A stretch of DNA of 64,000 nucleotides from the NCBI GenBank assembly GCA_964638035.1, contig CAZWXD010000002.1:1-64000 (forward strand), written 5' to 3'. Position numbers and translations under genes: made by a program. The notes beneath the pieces are model-generated. The model was not told the origin of the DNA, did no database searches, and saw nothing but the letters and a program-made list of their open reading frames with translations. This document shows positions 34,357 to 42,521 of this stretch, piece after piece; positions within the stretch are counted from its first letter, which is position 1, and every line of letters begins with the position of its first letter. The DNA is from JAGGAG01 sp964638035. Lineage in GTDB: Bacteria > Gemmatimonadota > Gemmatimonadetes > Gemmatimonadales > GWC2-71-9.

Positions 34357-35159
34357 GCCGCGCCGCGATCGCTGGTGCCTGCCTTCTGGCGGCGGGGCTC
34401 CTGGGTCAGGGCGGCAAGGCGCAGGCTGGCGGGGCAGGGGAATGGACCTTCGCCAACCTCCTGGGCGGGTATTGCCTCGAGTTCCTGGCCCCGTACGAGG
34501 ATGCCCAACACCTCCTTCCCGACGACGCCGTGCCGCTCCGGGCCGACTCCCGTGGCATGCAGTTGCATCCAGCCCTGGCTCGCGTGGTCCAGGGTCAGCC
34601 GGAGTTCGCGGCCTGGGTCCCGGGGAGGGTCTGCGTGTATCGCTTCGGGGCGGCGAATATTGCCGGGACCGACATCGTCGCGAAGCCGGGCGAGGCGGAG
34701 AGCATCGGGTGGGTGGCCCTGGGCGGACGGGTGGCAGCCAGTCAGCAGGACGGGTCCATGGTGACCACCCTGTTCTTCACCGACGGCCCCAAGGCGCGGG
34801 CAGCCTCGGAGCTTGGGCAGGTCCACATGAAGCAGGTGAAGATGACCGTGGGACCAGCGCCGCGGAGCACTGAGCGGCGGCACACCATTGTGCTCGGTAA
34901 GACCCGCCTCGTCTGGGATGGGCACCCGGCGAGTGACTCCTCGGCCGTTCCGGAGCCGGTGGTTCAGGCCTGGGGGATTCGCGTACCGGGCGGCGCCGCG
35001 CTGGCTCACTGGCAACTCGATGCGGTGCAGCAGAGGTCGATGGTCGGCGCGGTCATTGTCCAAGGGAAGGATCGCCTCGCCAAGGCGATTGGAAAGTCAC
35101 CCATCCGATACGTCGGGCCCCTCTACCAAGGCGGGAATGCCAAGTTGTCCTTCGAGTAG
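34353..35159 (+). CDS. Hypothetical secreted protein, last gene of the redox operon
   Basis: From an ATG overlapping the peroxiredoxin stop, this 268-residue protein has a signal peptide (AIAGACLLAAGLLGQGGKAQA). I do not recognise the family. It contains two well-spaced cysteines, in FANLLGGYCLEFLAPY and WVPGRVCVYRFG, a strand-rich centre (MKQVKMTVGPAP) and a short tail that repeats basic/hydrophobic strands. Its place behind the electron transporter, thioredoxin-like protein and peroxiredoxin suggests a role in, or as client of, periplasmic thiol chemistry. A 488-base non-coding gap follows. Confidence 0.75.
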   Translation: MSRAAIAGACLLAAGLLGQGGKAQAGGAGEWTFANLLGGYCLEFLAPYEDAQHLLPDDAVPLRADSRGMQLHPALARVVQGQPEFAAWVPGRVCVYRFGAANIAGTDIVAKPGEAESIGWVALGGRVAASQQDGSMVTTLFFTDGPKARAASELGQVHMKQVKMTVGPAPRSTERRHTIVLGKTRLVWDGHPASDSSAVPEPVVQAWGIRVPGGAALAHWQLDAVQQRSMVGAVIVQGKDRLAKAIGKSPIRYVGPLYQGGNAKLSFE

Positions 35160-35647
35160 GACAATCCTGCGGTTGTCCGTGCACGCAGCGGTTCCTTGGG
35201 AGGCGGGCACGGCGCCGACCTGCCGGTTGCCCTGTGGATTCTGTGAAGAATATGGAAACCGTGGGCAACTTCAGCCGGTAACGACACTGTCGATTTCGTA
35301 ACGATCACGTGAGCTGTCGCGGTGTAACTGATTGAACACCAACGTATTATGTGTGGTTGTTAAAGTGATAGGTCAGTGATTGAACCGCCGAGGACGAGAT
35401 TTCGGGTACGCGGGTCCGGTTCCGGAAGGTCGATTTTCCACATGTGGATATTGACGCCAGACGGAGCGTTGTTCCCTCTCTGGTGGACGGCTGCGGCATC
35501 GTGGTCTTCCACCTCGTGGATAAACTCTCCACACAGGGCATGTGGGTGAGCCGGTTCGGCGCGCTGCCGCGTCACTGCCAATCCGCATCGACTGGGGTGA
35601 GCCGAGTGGGCCCTTGGTCCGCCCGGTGCGCCGATTAAACTGGGGCC
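35160..35647. other. Non-coding gap with clustered DnaA-box-like sites (candidate origin or DnaA-controlled region)
   Basis: Against the DnaA box TTATCCACA I find 8/9 matches at 35434-35442, 35443-35451 (reverse) and 35515-35523 (reverse). Weaker 7/9 matches are at 35233-35241 (reverse), 35525-35533 and 35541-35549 (reverse). The first two are fused head to head as TTTTCCACATGTGGATAT. An AT-richer stretch lies at about 35325-35395 (TTAAAGTGATAGG within it). No other gap in the window is this long or has such sites. Against an origin: genes on both sides run the same way (plus), and dnaA or dnaN is not adjacent. The alternatives are a DnaA-regulated promoter or titration site. The pyk promoter is at the right edge. 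Confidence 0.5.
35614..35641 (+). promoter_or_regulatory. Leaderless promoter of pyruvate kinase
   Basis: TTGGTC (35614-35619), 16 bases and TAAACT (35636-35641) precede the GTG at 35648 by six bases. The transcript should begin at or next to the start codon. No Shine-Dalgarno sequence is visible. Confidence 0.45.
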
Positions 35648-37117
35648 GTGCAAAACACTTCCATCCGCAGGACCAAGATCGTTGCCACCCTGGGCCCCGC
35701 CTGGCAGACGCCGGAGCAGATGGGGTCGCTCCTTGATGCAGGCGTGGATGTGGTGCGGGTGAACACGTCTCACGGAACCCCTGAAATCCGGGATCGCTGG
35801 ATCGTGGACCTGAAACAGGTGATCCAAGCCAGGGAGCCGAACCACGCGTACGCGATCCTGGTGGACCTGCGCGGTCCGCGGATCCGGGTCGGGCGGATGG
35901 ACGGCCCGATCACCCTTGCCGCTGGCGACCGGGTCACCTTCGCGCCCGAGGCGACGGTGGCGACCGGCGAGATCCCAACGACGTACGAGGCCCTGGCGAA
36001 GGATGTCCATCCCGGGGCGATGGTGTTGCTGGATGATGGCCTCCTCTCGGTGGAGGTCGAGGACATCCGGGGCAGCCGGGTCATCGGCCGGGTGCGCCAC
36101 GGCGGAACCCTCCTTCCCAGCAAGGGCATCAACCTGCCCGGGGTCGAAGTCAGTGCGCCGGCGATCAGTGAGCGGGACGCCCGGGAGGTGGAGCGGGCGA
36201 TCCGGCTTGGCGTGGACTATATCGCCATGAGCTTTGTGCGCCGGGCCGAGGATATCGAGGCGCTGCGGCGCCTGGTGCCATCGAGCATCCGGATCATCGC
36301 GAAGATCGAGAAGGACACCGCGCTCCGGAACATCCGGGGGATCCTGCGGGCCACGGACGCCATCATGGTGGCGCGCGGCGACCTTGGGGTGGAGCTGCCG
36401 TTCGAGGAAGTGCCCCTGACGCAGAAGCGGCTGATCCGTGAGGCCAACCTGCATGGCAAGTCGGTGATCACGGCCACGCAGATGCTGGAATCCATGGTCC
36501 ATGCCCCCCGGCCCACCCGAGCGGAGGCGTCGGATGTGGCCAACGCGATCCTCGACGGGACCGATGCCGTCATGCTCTCCGCGGAGACGGCGATTGGCGA
36601 GTACCCGCAGGCCTCGGTGGAGGCCATGGTGCGCATCGCCCGCGAACTGGAACAGCAGCGGCCACGGCGGAGCCCCGCCTTCGACCTGGCGGTCGGCCGC
36701 AAGGTGGACGCCGCCGACGGGCTGCCCAACGGTGACGAGCCGATGCCGCCCCCGACCCGGACGGAGTCGGCCATCGGGGTCGCGGTCTGCGCCGCCGCTG
36801 ACATCATTGCGTCGCCCGTGATCGTGTGCCTCACCAGCAGCGGGTTCACGGCGCACACCGTGGCGGCGTACCGCCCCCGGCAGCCGATCCTCGCAGTGAC
36901 TCCCGAGCCCGAGACCTTCCGCCAGCTCGCGCTGGTCTGGGGCGTGGTGCCGGTCCATACGGAGCACTATCCGAGCTATGACGCGCTGCTGCCGGCGGCG
37001 CGCCAGCGGATCCTGGAGCTGGGGCTTGCCAGGCCGGGCGATCGCGTCGTGGTCACGGCCGGGGTGCCGTTCGACACACCCGGCACGACCAACCTCCTCA
37101 AGATCGAGGCCGTGTAG
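35648..37117 (+). CDS. pyk: Pyruvate kinase
   Basis: Pyruvate kinase converts phosphoenolpyruvate and ADP to pyruvate and ATP. The 489-residue enzyme starts at a leaderless GTG with RRTKIVATLGPAWQTPEQM. It shows the catalytic-lysine signature IRIIAKIEKDTALRN, metal-site MVARGDLGVELPFEEVP, and TATQMLESMVHAPRPTRAEA. The C-terminal regulatory domain follows (PVIVCLTSSGFTAHTVAAYRP). The usual N-F-S-H-G loop reads VRVNTSHGT here, a mild deviation. A small insertion rich in Pro/Gly (GRKVDAADGLPNGDEPMPPP) precedes the C-terminal domain. It leads a run with a PhnP-like hydrolase and pgi. Confidence 0.96.
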   Translation: MQNTSIRRTKIVATLGPAWQTPEQMGSLLDAGVDVVRVNTSHGTPEIRDRWIVDLKQVIQAREPNHAYAILVDLRGPRIRVGRMDGPITLAAGDRVTFAPEATVATGEIPTTYEALAKDVHPGAMVLLDDGLLSVEVEDIRGSRVIGRVRHGGTLLPSKGINLPGVEVSAPAISERDAREVERAIRLGVDYIAMSFVRRAEDIEALRRLVPSSIRIIAKIEKDTALRNIRGILRATDAIMVARGDLGVELPFEEVPLTQKRLIREANLHGKSVITATQMLESMVHAPRPTRAEASDVANAILDGTDAVMLSAETAIGEYPQASVEAMVRIARELEQQRPRRSPAFDLAVGRKVDAADGLPNGDEPMPPPTRTESAIGVAVCAAADIIASPVIVCLTSSGFTAHTVAAYRPRQPILAVTPEPETFRQLALVWGVVPVHTEHYPSYDALLPAARQRILELGLARPGDRVVVTAGVPFDTPGTTNLLKIEAV

Positions 37118-37122
37118 GCCGG

Positions 37123-37896
37123 GTGCGGCTCACCTTCCTCGGCACGGGAACCTCGTTCGGGGTGCCGCAGGTTGGCTGCGACTGTGCCGTGTGCCATTCG
37201 ACCGACCCGCGGGACCGCCGGACTCGCACGGGGGTGCTGGTCGACGTGGGAGCCACGACCCTCCTCATCGATACCCCGCCCGAACTGCGGCTGCAGCTCC
37301 TGGCGGCCGGCCGGTCGCAGGTGGACGCCGTGCTCTACACGCATGAGCATGCCGACCACATCAACGGGATTGATGACCTGCGGATCTTCACCGTGCGTTC
37401 CCGTCGGCCCCTCCCGATCCACGGGCCGCCCGAGGCGCTTGACCAGCTGGCGGGGAGCTTTCGCTACATATTCGACCGGGCGGTTCCGCTGCATGCCGGG
37501 ACGTCACGGCCGGACCTGGAGCTGCATCCCATGGAGGCCGGTGTGGAGCACGAGGTCGCCGGGGTGCCGGTGCTGCCGCTCGCCTTCCGCCACGGGTACC
37601 AGCGGGTATTCGGGTACCGGATCGGCAGCCTGGCATACCTCACCGACGTGAAGGAGGTGCCGGGCGAGGCTCGCGAGCGGCTCCGCGGACTGGATGTGCT
37701 GGTGCTGAACGCGCTCTGGTGGCGGCCCCACCCGACGCACCTCAGTATTGACGAAGCGGTGGAGGTCGCCCGCGACCTCGGGGCGAAGCGCACGTTCCTG
37801 ACCCACCTGAGCCACGAGACCGGCCACGCCGACCTCGCGGCGCGGCTGCCGCCGGGCGTGCAGCCGGCGCATGACGGCCTGATCGTGGAGACCTGA
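37123..37896 (+). CDS. PhnP-like metallo-beta-lactamase-fold hydrolase
   Basis: The 257-residue product starts at GTG 37123, five bases after pyk. It opens with RLTFLGTGTSFGVPQVGCDC and has the metal-binding signature VLYTHEHADHINGIDDLR. Further ligands are in PLAFRHGYQRVFGYRIG...YLTDV and FLTHLSHETGH. This layout, with the N-terminal CDCAVC cysteines, is that of PhnP-type phosphodiesterases and similar 'MBL fold' proteins that act on cyclic phosphate or nucleotide substrates. No phosphonate genes are nearby, so the natural substrate is unknown. pgi begins two bases after its stop. Confidence 0.88.
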   Translation: MRLTFLGTGTSFGVPQVGCDCAVCHSTDPRDRRTRTGVLVDVGATTLLIDTPPELRLQLLAAGRSQVDAVLYTHEHADHINGIDDLRIFTVRSRRPLPIHGPPEALDQLAGSFRYIFDRAVPLHAGTSRPDLELHPMEAGVEHEVAGVPVLPLAFRHGYQRVFGYRIGSLAYLTDVKEVPGEARERLRGLDVLVLNALWWRPHPTHLSIDEAVEVARDLGAKRTFLTHLSHETGHADLAARLPPGVQPAHDGLIVET

Positions 37897-37898
37897 CG

Positions 37899-39281
37899 AT
37901 GCTGCGACTCGAGTACGGGCGGATGCTGCAGGATGGCCTGGATGGCTCCCATGGGCTGAGCCGCGCCCAGCTGGCGGAGCTGGTGCAGAAGTTTGGCGCG
38001 GTGCACGACGAAGTGCGGTCCAGGCGCAGGGATGGCGACTACAGCTTCTACGACCTGGCGGAGCAGGGCAGCACCGTGCGCAGCATCGTCCAGTTCGCTG
38101 GTGGCATCGGCCAGGCCTATGACCATGTGCTGGTGCTGGGGATCGGCGGCTCGGCCCTGGGCGCCCGGGCGCTGCTCTCCGCCCTCCGTGCGCCGGCCTG
38201 GAACGAGCTGGATGACGAGGGCCGCGATTTCTACCCGCGGCTCACCATCCTGGAGAACGTGGACCCCTTCACGGTGAAGGCGGCCCTGGCCCGCATCGAC
38301 CCCCGGCGCGTGCTGGTGAACGTGGTGAGCAAGTCCGGCGGCACCGCCGAGACCATGGCGCAGTACCTGGTGGTGCGCGCCTGGCTGGAGGAGGCGCTGG
38401 GCCCGGCCGCCACGCGGCACCTCGTGTTCACCACCGACCCGGTGCGCGGGGCGCTTCGTGAGATCGCCTCGCGGGAGGGCATCGCCACCGTGGACGTCCC
38501 GCCGGGGGTGGGTGGCCGCTACAGCGTGCTGTCGCCGGTTGGCCTGTTGCCGGCGGCCCTGGTGGGCATCGACATCGCGGGTCTCGTGACGGGCGCCCAG
38601 CGCGCGGTGGACCGTGCCGGCAACCCCGACCTCCTCCAGAACCCGGCGGCCCTCCATGCGGCGCTGCTCTGGGCGGCTGACACCTGGTGTGGCGCCAGGA
38701 TCCATGTGCTCATGCCCTACGCCGACCGGCTGCGCGAGTTCGCGGAGTGGTACCGGCAGCTCTGGGCCGAGAGCCTGGGCAAGCGCCTCGACCGGCGCGG
38801 CGCCGAGGTGCACGTGGGCCCCACCCCGGTGGCGGCAGTTGGAGCCACGGACCAGCATAGCCAGGTGCAACTCTTCATGGAGGGACCGTACGACAAGGCC
38901 CTGACCCTGGTGGCCGTGGAAGATGCCGGGGTGGACATCGCGATCCCTGCCCGCAGCCACCAGCCCGAGGAGCTGGCCTACCTGGGGGGCAGCTCCCTCG
39001 GCGCGTTGCTCCAGGCCGAGTGCCAGGCCACCTCCGGGGCGCTGGCGTCCAATGGCCGCATGCACTGCACGCTGCGCCTGCCGGCCATCAACGACGAGAT
39101 CATTGGTGAGTTGCTCATGCACTACCAGGTGGCCACCGGGTATGCCGGCGTCTGGTATGGGGTGAACCCCTTCGACCAGCCGGGGGTGGAGCTGGGCAAG
39201 CGGCTCACCTTCGCCGCGATGGGGCGCCCGGGCTTCCAGGACGGGCAGCAGGCGCCGGCCGATCCGGGCGATGCGGTGTGA
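37899..39281 (+). CDS. pgi: Glucose-6-phosphate isomerase
   Basis: Pgi interconverts glucose-6-phosphate and fructose-6-phosphate. The 460-residue protein is the shorter bacterial form. Diagnostic blocks are VLVLGIGGSALGARALLSAL, RVLVNVVSKSGGTAETMAQY, GGRYSVLSPVGLLPAALVGI and ATDQHSQVQLFMEGPYDK, which contain the phosphate-binding serines/threonines and the catalytic glutamate/histidine regions. It lies two bases after the hydrolase gene and so shares an operon with pyk, putting an upper and a lower glycolytic step together. Confidence 0.96.
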   Translation: MLRLEYGRMLQDGLDGSHGLSRAQLAELVQKFGAVHDEVRSRRRDGDYSFYDLAEQGSTVRSIVQFAGGIGQAYDHVLVLGIGGSALGARALLSALRAPAWNELDDEGRDFYPRLTILENVDPFTVKAALARIDPRRVLVNVVSKSGGTAETMAQYLVVRAWLEEALGPAATRHLVFTTDPVRGALREIASREGIATVDVPPGVGGRYSVLSPVGLLPAALVGIDIAGLVTGAQRAVDRAGNPDLLQNPAALHAALLWAADTWCGARIHVLMPYADRLREFAEWYRQLWAESLGKRLDRRGAEVHVGPTPVAAVGATDQHSQVQLFMEGPYDKALTLVAVEDAGVDIAIPARSHQPEELAYLGGSSLGALLQAECQATSGALASNGRMHCTLRLPAINDEIIGELLMHYQVATGYAGVWYGVNPFDQPGVELGKRLTFAAMGRPGFQDGQQAPADPGDAV

Positions 39282-39289
39282 CCAGCGGC

Positions 39290-39319
39290 TTGGCGCACAG
39301 TCGCGGCCCGGCCTACCTT
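39290..39319 (+). promoter_or_regulatory. Promoter of the ytxH-brkB pair
   Basis: TTGGCG (39290-39295), 18 bases and TACCTT (39314-39319) precede a leader of about 38 bases with AGGGGGA as ribosome-binding site before the ATG at 39364. Confidence 0.5.
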
Positions 39320-39363
39320 TCGGCGGCGGCGTGAGGTCGCCATGTCACGAGCAGGGGGATGCA

Positions 39364-39744
39364 ATGCCGAGGGACAGGGAAGTGGTCTACGTGGAGCGCG
39401 GCGATGCCTCCGCGAAATGGTTCCTGTGGGGCGCGCTGGCGGGCGCGGCGGTGGCGATGCTGTACGCGCCGGCCACCGGCGAGCAGACGCGCCGTGGGCT
39501 GCAGCGGCGCCTGCGGAAGTTCCGCGCCATGGCCGAGGAGAAGGTGGACGAGTTGATGGACGACCTGGGGGAGCGCCGGAATGCTGCCTCGGAGTGGATT
39601 GACGACCAGGTGGACGAGTTCCTCGGGGAGGACGATGAGGAGGAGGTGATCGTTGCCTCCCCGCGTGCCGAGGTGGAAGAACGGCTCACCCAGGCGCGCT
39701 CGCGCCGCCGCGTCGCCAGCGCGGAACGGGACGGCGAGAGCTGA
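39364..39744 (+). CDS. YtxH-like membrane protein
   Basis: The 126-residue product has one short transmembrane segment (AKWFLWGALAGAAVAMLYAPATGEQTRR, key part WGALAGAAVAMLYAP). It is followed by a helical, coiled-coil-like stretch and an acidic patch (FLGEDDEEEV). The LAGAAVAMLYAPATGEQTR junction is the signature of the YtxH family, small stress-associated or envelope proteins without a known activity. A Shine-Dalgarno AGGGGGA supports the start. Its stop overlaps the proposed CTG start of the BrkB gene (CTGA). Confidence 0.85.
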   Translation: MPRDREVVYVERGDASAKWFLWGALAGAAVAMLYAPATGEQTRRGLQRRLRKFRAMAEEKVDELMDDLGERRNAASEWIDDQVDEFLGEDDEEEVIVASPRAEVEERLTQARSRRRVASAERDGES

Positions 39745-40682
39745 CCCTCCGGCACCGCACGCGAAGCTGGCACCGCTCGTGGTGGGGCTTCATTCGCCGC
39801 ACCCTCGAGTCGGCTGACGAGAACAACATCCCGTTCCTGGCCAGCGCGCTCAGCTTCGACGCGCTGCTGGCCGCGGTGCCCTTTCTCCTGCTGCTGCTCC
39901 TGGTCTTCGCGCTGCTGGTGCAGGGCAACGCCCCGGCCGGGGCCGTGCTCGACCCGGCGGCGCTGTTCCACCGGTTCCTCCCGCCCCACACCAGTGTCCC
40001 GGGCCGCGATCCCTTCGGGCCGGTGGAGCGCCTGCTCGGCACCGTGTTCCGGAACCGGGGCAACCTCTCGCTGGTGGCCATCCCGACCTTCCTCTGGTTC
40101 AGCACCCGCCTCTTCGGCAGCATGCGGAACTCGCTCAACAGCGTGTACGACGTAGCCTCGCGCCCCACGCAGAGCCACGGGATCCTCGGGAACTACCTGC
40201 GCTCCAAGTTCCGTGATGCCTGCCTCGCGATGGTGATCGTGGTCCTCTTCGTCGGGAACACACTGCTCACGGCGGGCGTGGCGCTGGTGCGGGCCCGCAG
40301 CGAGGCCGCTGTCCCGGGGTACGAGGTTGAGGTGGGACTCCTGGGGCACTGGGCCGCCGAGCTCCTCGCGTTTGCCTTCTCGGTCGTGCTGTTCCTCGTC
40401 GTGTACCGCTTTGCGTCGCCGCGCCGCCTGAGCTTCCCGTCGGTGCTGCTCTCGTCGGTCTTCGCAGCCATCGGCTTCGAGCTCGCGAAGCGCCTGTACG
40501 GCATCTATATCGCACGCGCCGTGCTGCCCACCTCGGCGTTCGGGGGCGCCCAGGTTGGCGCCATCGTCCTCTTCGTGCTCTGGGTGCACTACATGGCGCT
40601 GGTGTTCCTGCTGGGTGGGGTCGTCGCCGAGCGCTGGGAAGCCAGGCGCCTGCAGGCCCGGCAGTGGGTGATGCTCGCCTGA
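39741..40682 (+). CDS. YihY/BrkB-family membrane protein with probable CTG start
   Basis: The family's conserved N-terminus is clearly encoded from 39780 on (GFIRRTLESADENNIPFLAS then ALSFDALLAAVPFLLLLL). Yet the first ordinary start codon in frame, GTG 39876, comes after it and would remove the first membrane helix. Going upstream there is no ATG, GTG or TTG before the frame leaves the family pattern. A CTG at 39741 overlaps the ytxH stop as CTGA, the same coupling geometry used throughout this window. I therefore start it there, giving 313 residues. The rest has about six membrane segments and family blocks RLFGSMRNSLNSVYDV and LPTSAFGGAQVGAIVLFVLW. Such proteins are uncharacterised transporters or envelope proteins. 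Confidence 0.8.
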   Translation: MTLRHRTRSWHRSWWGFIRRTLESADENNIPFLASALSFDALLAAVPFLLLLLLVFALLVQGNAPAGAVLDPAALFHRFLPPHTSVPGRDPFGPVERLLGTVFRNRGNLSLVAIPTFLWFSTRLFGSMRNSLNSVYDVASRPTQSHGILGNYLRSKFRDACLAMVIVVLFVGNTLLTAGVALVRARSEAAVPGYEVEVGLLGHWAAELLAFAFSVVLFLVVYRFASPRRLSFPSVLLSSVFAAIGFELAKRLYGIYIARAVLPTSAFGGAQVGAIVLFVLWVHYMALVFLLGGVVAERWEARRLQARQWVMLA

Positions 40683-40701
40683 GCGGGTTCGCGAGGATGG
40701 A

Positions 40702-40730
40702 TTGTCCCGGCGCACCGGCCGGGGTATCTT
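40702..40730 (+). promoter_or_regulatory. Promoter of the SRP RNA gene
   Basis: TTGTCC (40702-40707), 17 bases and TATCTT (40725-40730) are well placed to start RNA near 40736-40737, which agrees with the first base pair of the SRP RNA terminal helix. Confidence 0.6.
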
Positions 40731-40734
40731 GCCG

Positions 40735-40837
40735 GTGCCTCAGGTCCGAAGGGCGCCGGCGCGTGAACCGCGTCAGGACCTCGCCGGTAGCAGCGCTAAG
40801 CGATGCCCGGTGTCGCTTCGGGGAGCCTGAGGCACTT
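40735..40837 (+). ncRNA. ffs: Signal recognition particle RNA, small bacterial type
   Basis: The ends pair perfectly over ten bases (40735-40744 with 40826-40835). Inside, CCGAAG pairs with CTTCGG and GGCGCCGG with CCGGTGTC. The apical part carries the conserved Ffh-binding sequence: GTCAGG on the 5' side and AGCAGC on the 3' side of a short ACC/GGT stem, followed by GCTAAGCG. The RNA of about 103 bases scaffolds Ffh for co-translational membrane targeting. Its location directly upstream of dnaX is also seen in other bacteria. The apical loop is not the common GGAA tetraloop. Confidence 0.88.
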
Positions 40838-40843
40838 TACTTA
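40838..40843 (+). promoter_or_regulatory. -10 element of dnaX abutting the SRP RNA end
   Basis: TACTTA ends five bases before the dnaX ATG at 40849, so transcription would start at the start codon. The corresponding -35 region would lie inside the SRP RNA gene. No Shine-Dalgarno sequence is present. Confidence 0.4.
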
Positions 40844-40848
40844 CCCCT

Positions 40849-42486
40849 ATGATAGCCCTCGCCCGCCGGTACCGACCCAAGCGCTTCGCCGACCTCCTGG
40901 TGCAGGACCACGTCACCTCCGTGCTCCGGAGCGCCGTGGCCCGGGGTCGCGTGGGGCACGGCTACCTCCTGACCGGCCCGCGCGGCGTGGGCAAGACCAC
41001 GGCGGCGCGCATCCTCGCGATGGCGCTCAACTGCGCCAACCGCGACCCGTCCGGCGACCCGTGTGGCGAGTGCGAGAACTGCCGCCGCATCTGGAGCGGC
41101 GCGGCCAGTCTCGACGTGGTGGAGATCGACGCGGCCAGCCATCGCGGCGTCGACGATGCCCGCGAGCTGCGCGAGCGCGCGATGTATGCCGCGTCCGGTG
41201 AGGGGAACCACAAGGTCTACATCGTGGACGAGGCGCACATGCTCACGCGTGAGGCGTGGAATGCGCTCCTCAAGGTCCTCGAGGAGCCGCCGCCGCGGGT
41301 GGTGTTCGTCTTCGCGACCACGGAGCCGCAGAAGATCGCCTCCATGGCGGCACCCGTACTCTCCCGCCTGCAGCGCTTCGACTTCCGCCGCATTGGCCCC
41401 GCGGCCATCCGGGAGCGGCTCCGGGCGGTGCTGGCGGACGAGCAGCTCTCGGCCGACGACGATGCGGTGGCGCTCATTGCCCGCCACGCCGATGGCGGCA
41501 TGCGCGATGCCCTCTCCCTGCTCGACCAGTGCCTCTCCTTCGGCGATGGACGCATCACCGGCGCGCGGGTGCGCGAGATCCTGGGGCTTGCGGCCGACGA
41601 GCTGCATGAGGCGGTGCTCCGGCTCGTGGCGGACCGGGATGCTGCCGCGGTCTTTCGCCTGGTGGAGCAGGTCGTGGAAGCGGGAGCCGACCTCGGCGAG
41701 TTCATGAACGGCACGGGCGAGATGCTCCGGTCGGTGCTCATGCTGCAGGTGGGCGCCGAGCCCGACGACCTCACCGAGGCCGGCCGGGCCCGCCTGCAGG
41801 CGTGGAGCACGCAGCTCGACGCCGGAGACCTCCTGCGGATGCTCAGGCTCCTGGGCGAGGCCGAGCAGGCCATTCGCCGCGGTGGCAATACCCGCCTGAC
41901 CGTCGAGACGCTGCTCCTGCGCTGGGCCCTGCTCGACCGCACCGTCAACCTCGCGCAGGTCCTCGAGGGGGCCGCGCCACCGGCCCCCCCGCCGGCCACT
42001 CCACCGCGCGGGCAGGCTCCGGCGCGCACCGTGGCGAAGGGCCCGGGGACCACGGGTGACTCCGCGCCGGCCGTGCCGGAAGGAGCAAGCGCTCCCCTCC
42101 AGCTGGCCTTCACCACGGAGGCCGTGAGGGCAGGGTGGGACGCCCTCATCGCCCTGGCCCGGCGCGACAGTGCGTTCCTCGCCCAGGCGCTCGCATCCAC
42201 GTCGCTCGTGGCCGCCGACCCACCGCGGGTTGTGCTGCACCTCGACGCGAGCGCCCCCGGGGCCGGCATCACCTTCGAGGCCCAGCGGGCCCGCCTCGCG
42301 GCGTTGTTCGAGCGCGTCCTGGGTGCGCGCGTCCAGCTCGAGATCGGCGGGGACGACCCGGCGCCGGCGCGACCCCAGCGACTTTCGGGCGAGACGCTCC
42401 GGGCCGACCGGCTCAAGGGGCTCCGGAAGCGGGACCCGGCCCTCGACGCTGCGGCCGACGCGTTAGATTTGGAGATCGTGGAGTAG
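40849..42486 (+). CDS. dnaX: DNA polymerase III subunit gamma/tau
   Basis: DnaX is the ATPase of the clamp loader that places the sliding clamp on DNA and links polymerase cores. The 545-residue protein starts MIALARRYRPKRFADLLVQD. It has Walker A GPRGVGKTTAARILA near residue 43, the zinc cluster CANRDPSGDPCGECENC, Walker B HKVYIVDEAHMLTREAWNALL, and sensor-1 FVFATTEPQKIASM. The third clamp-loader domain ends near 370. A proline/alanine-rich linker leads to a C-terminal region (about 405-545) typical of tau-type tails. ybaB and recR follow, the classical dnaX-ybaB-recR order. Confidence 0.96.
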   Translation: MIALARRYRPKRFADLLVQDHVTSVLRSAVARGRVGHGYLLTGPRGVGKTTAARILAMALNCANRDPSGDPCGECENCRRIWSGAASLDVVEIDAASHRGVDDARELRERAMYAASGEGNHKVYIVDEAHMLTREAWNALLKVLEEPPPRVVFVFATTEPQKIASMAAPVLSRLQRFDFRRIGPAAIRERLRAVLADEQLSADDDAVALIARHADGGMRDALSLLDQCLSFGDGRITGARVREILGLAADELHEAVLRLVADRDAAAVFRLVEQVVEAGADLGEFMNGTGEMLRSVLMLQVGAEPDDLTEAGRARLQAWSTQLDAGDLLRMLRLLGEAEQAIRRGGNTRLTVETLLLRWALLDRTVNLAQVLEGAAPPAPPPATPPRGQAPARTVAKGPGTTGDSAPAVPEGASAPLQLAFTTEAVRAGWDALIALARRDSAFLAQALASTSLVAADPPRVVLHLDASAPGAGITFEAQRARLAALFERVLGARVQLEIGGDDPAPARPQRLSGETLRADRLKGLRKRDPALDAAADALDLEIVE

Positions 42487-42521
42487 CGTTCGCACGACCA
42501 ACCAGGCACGACGGTGGATCA

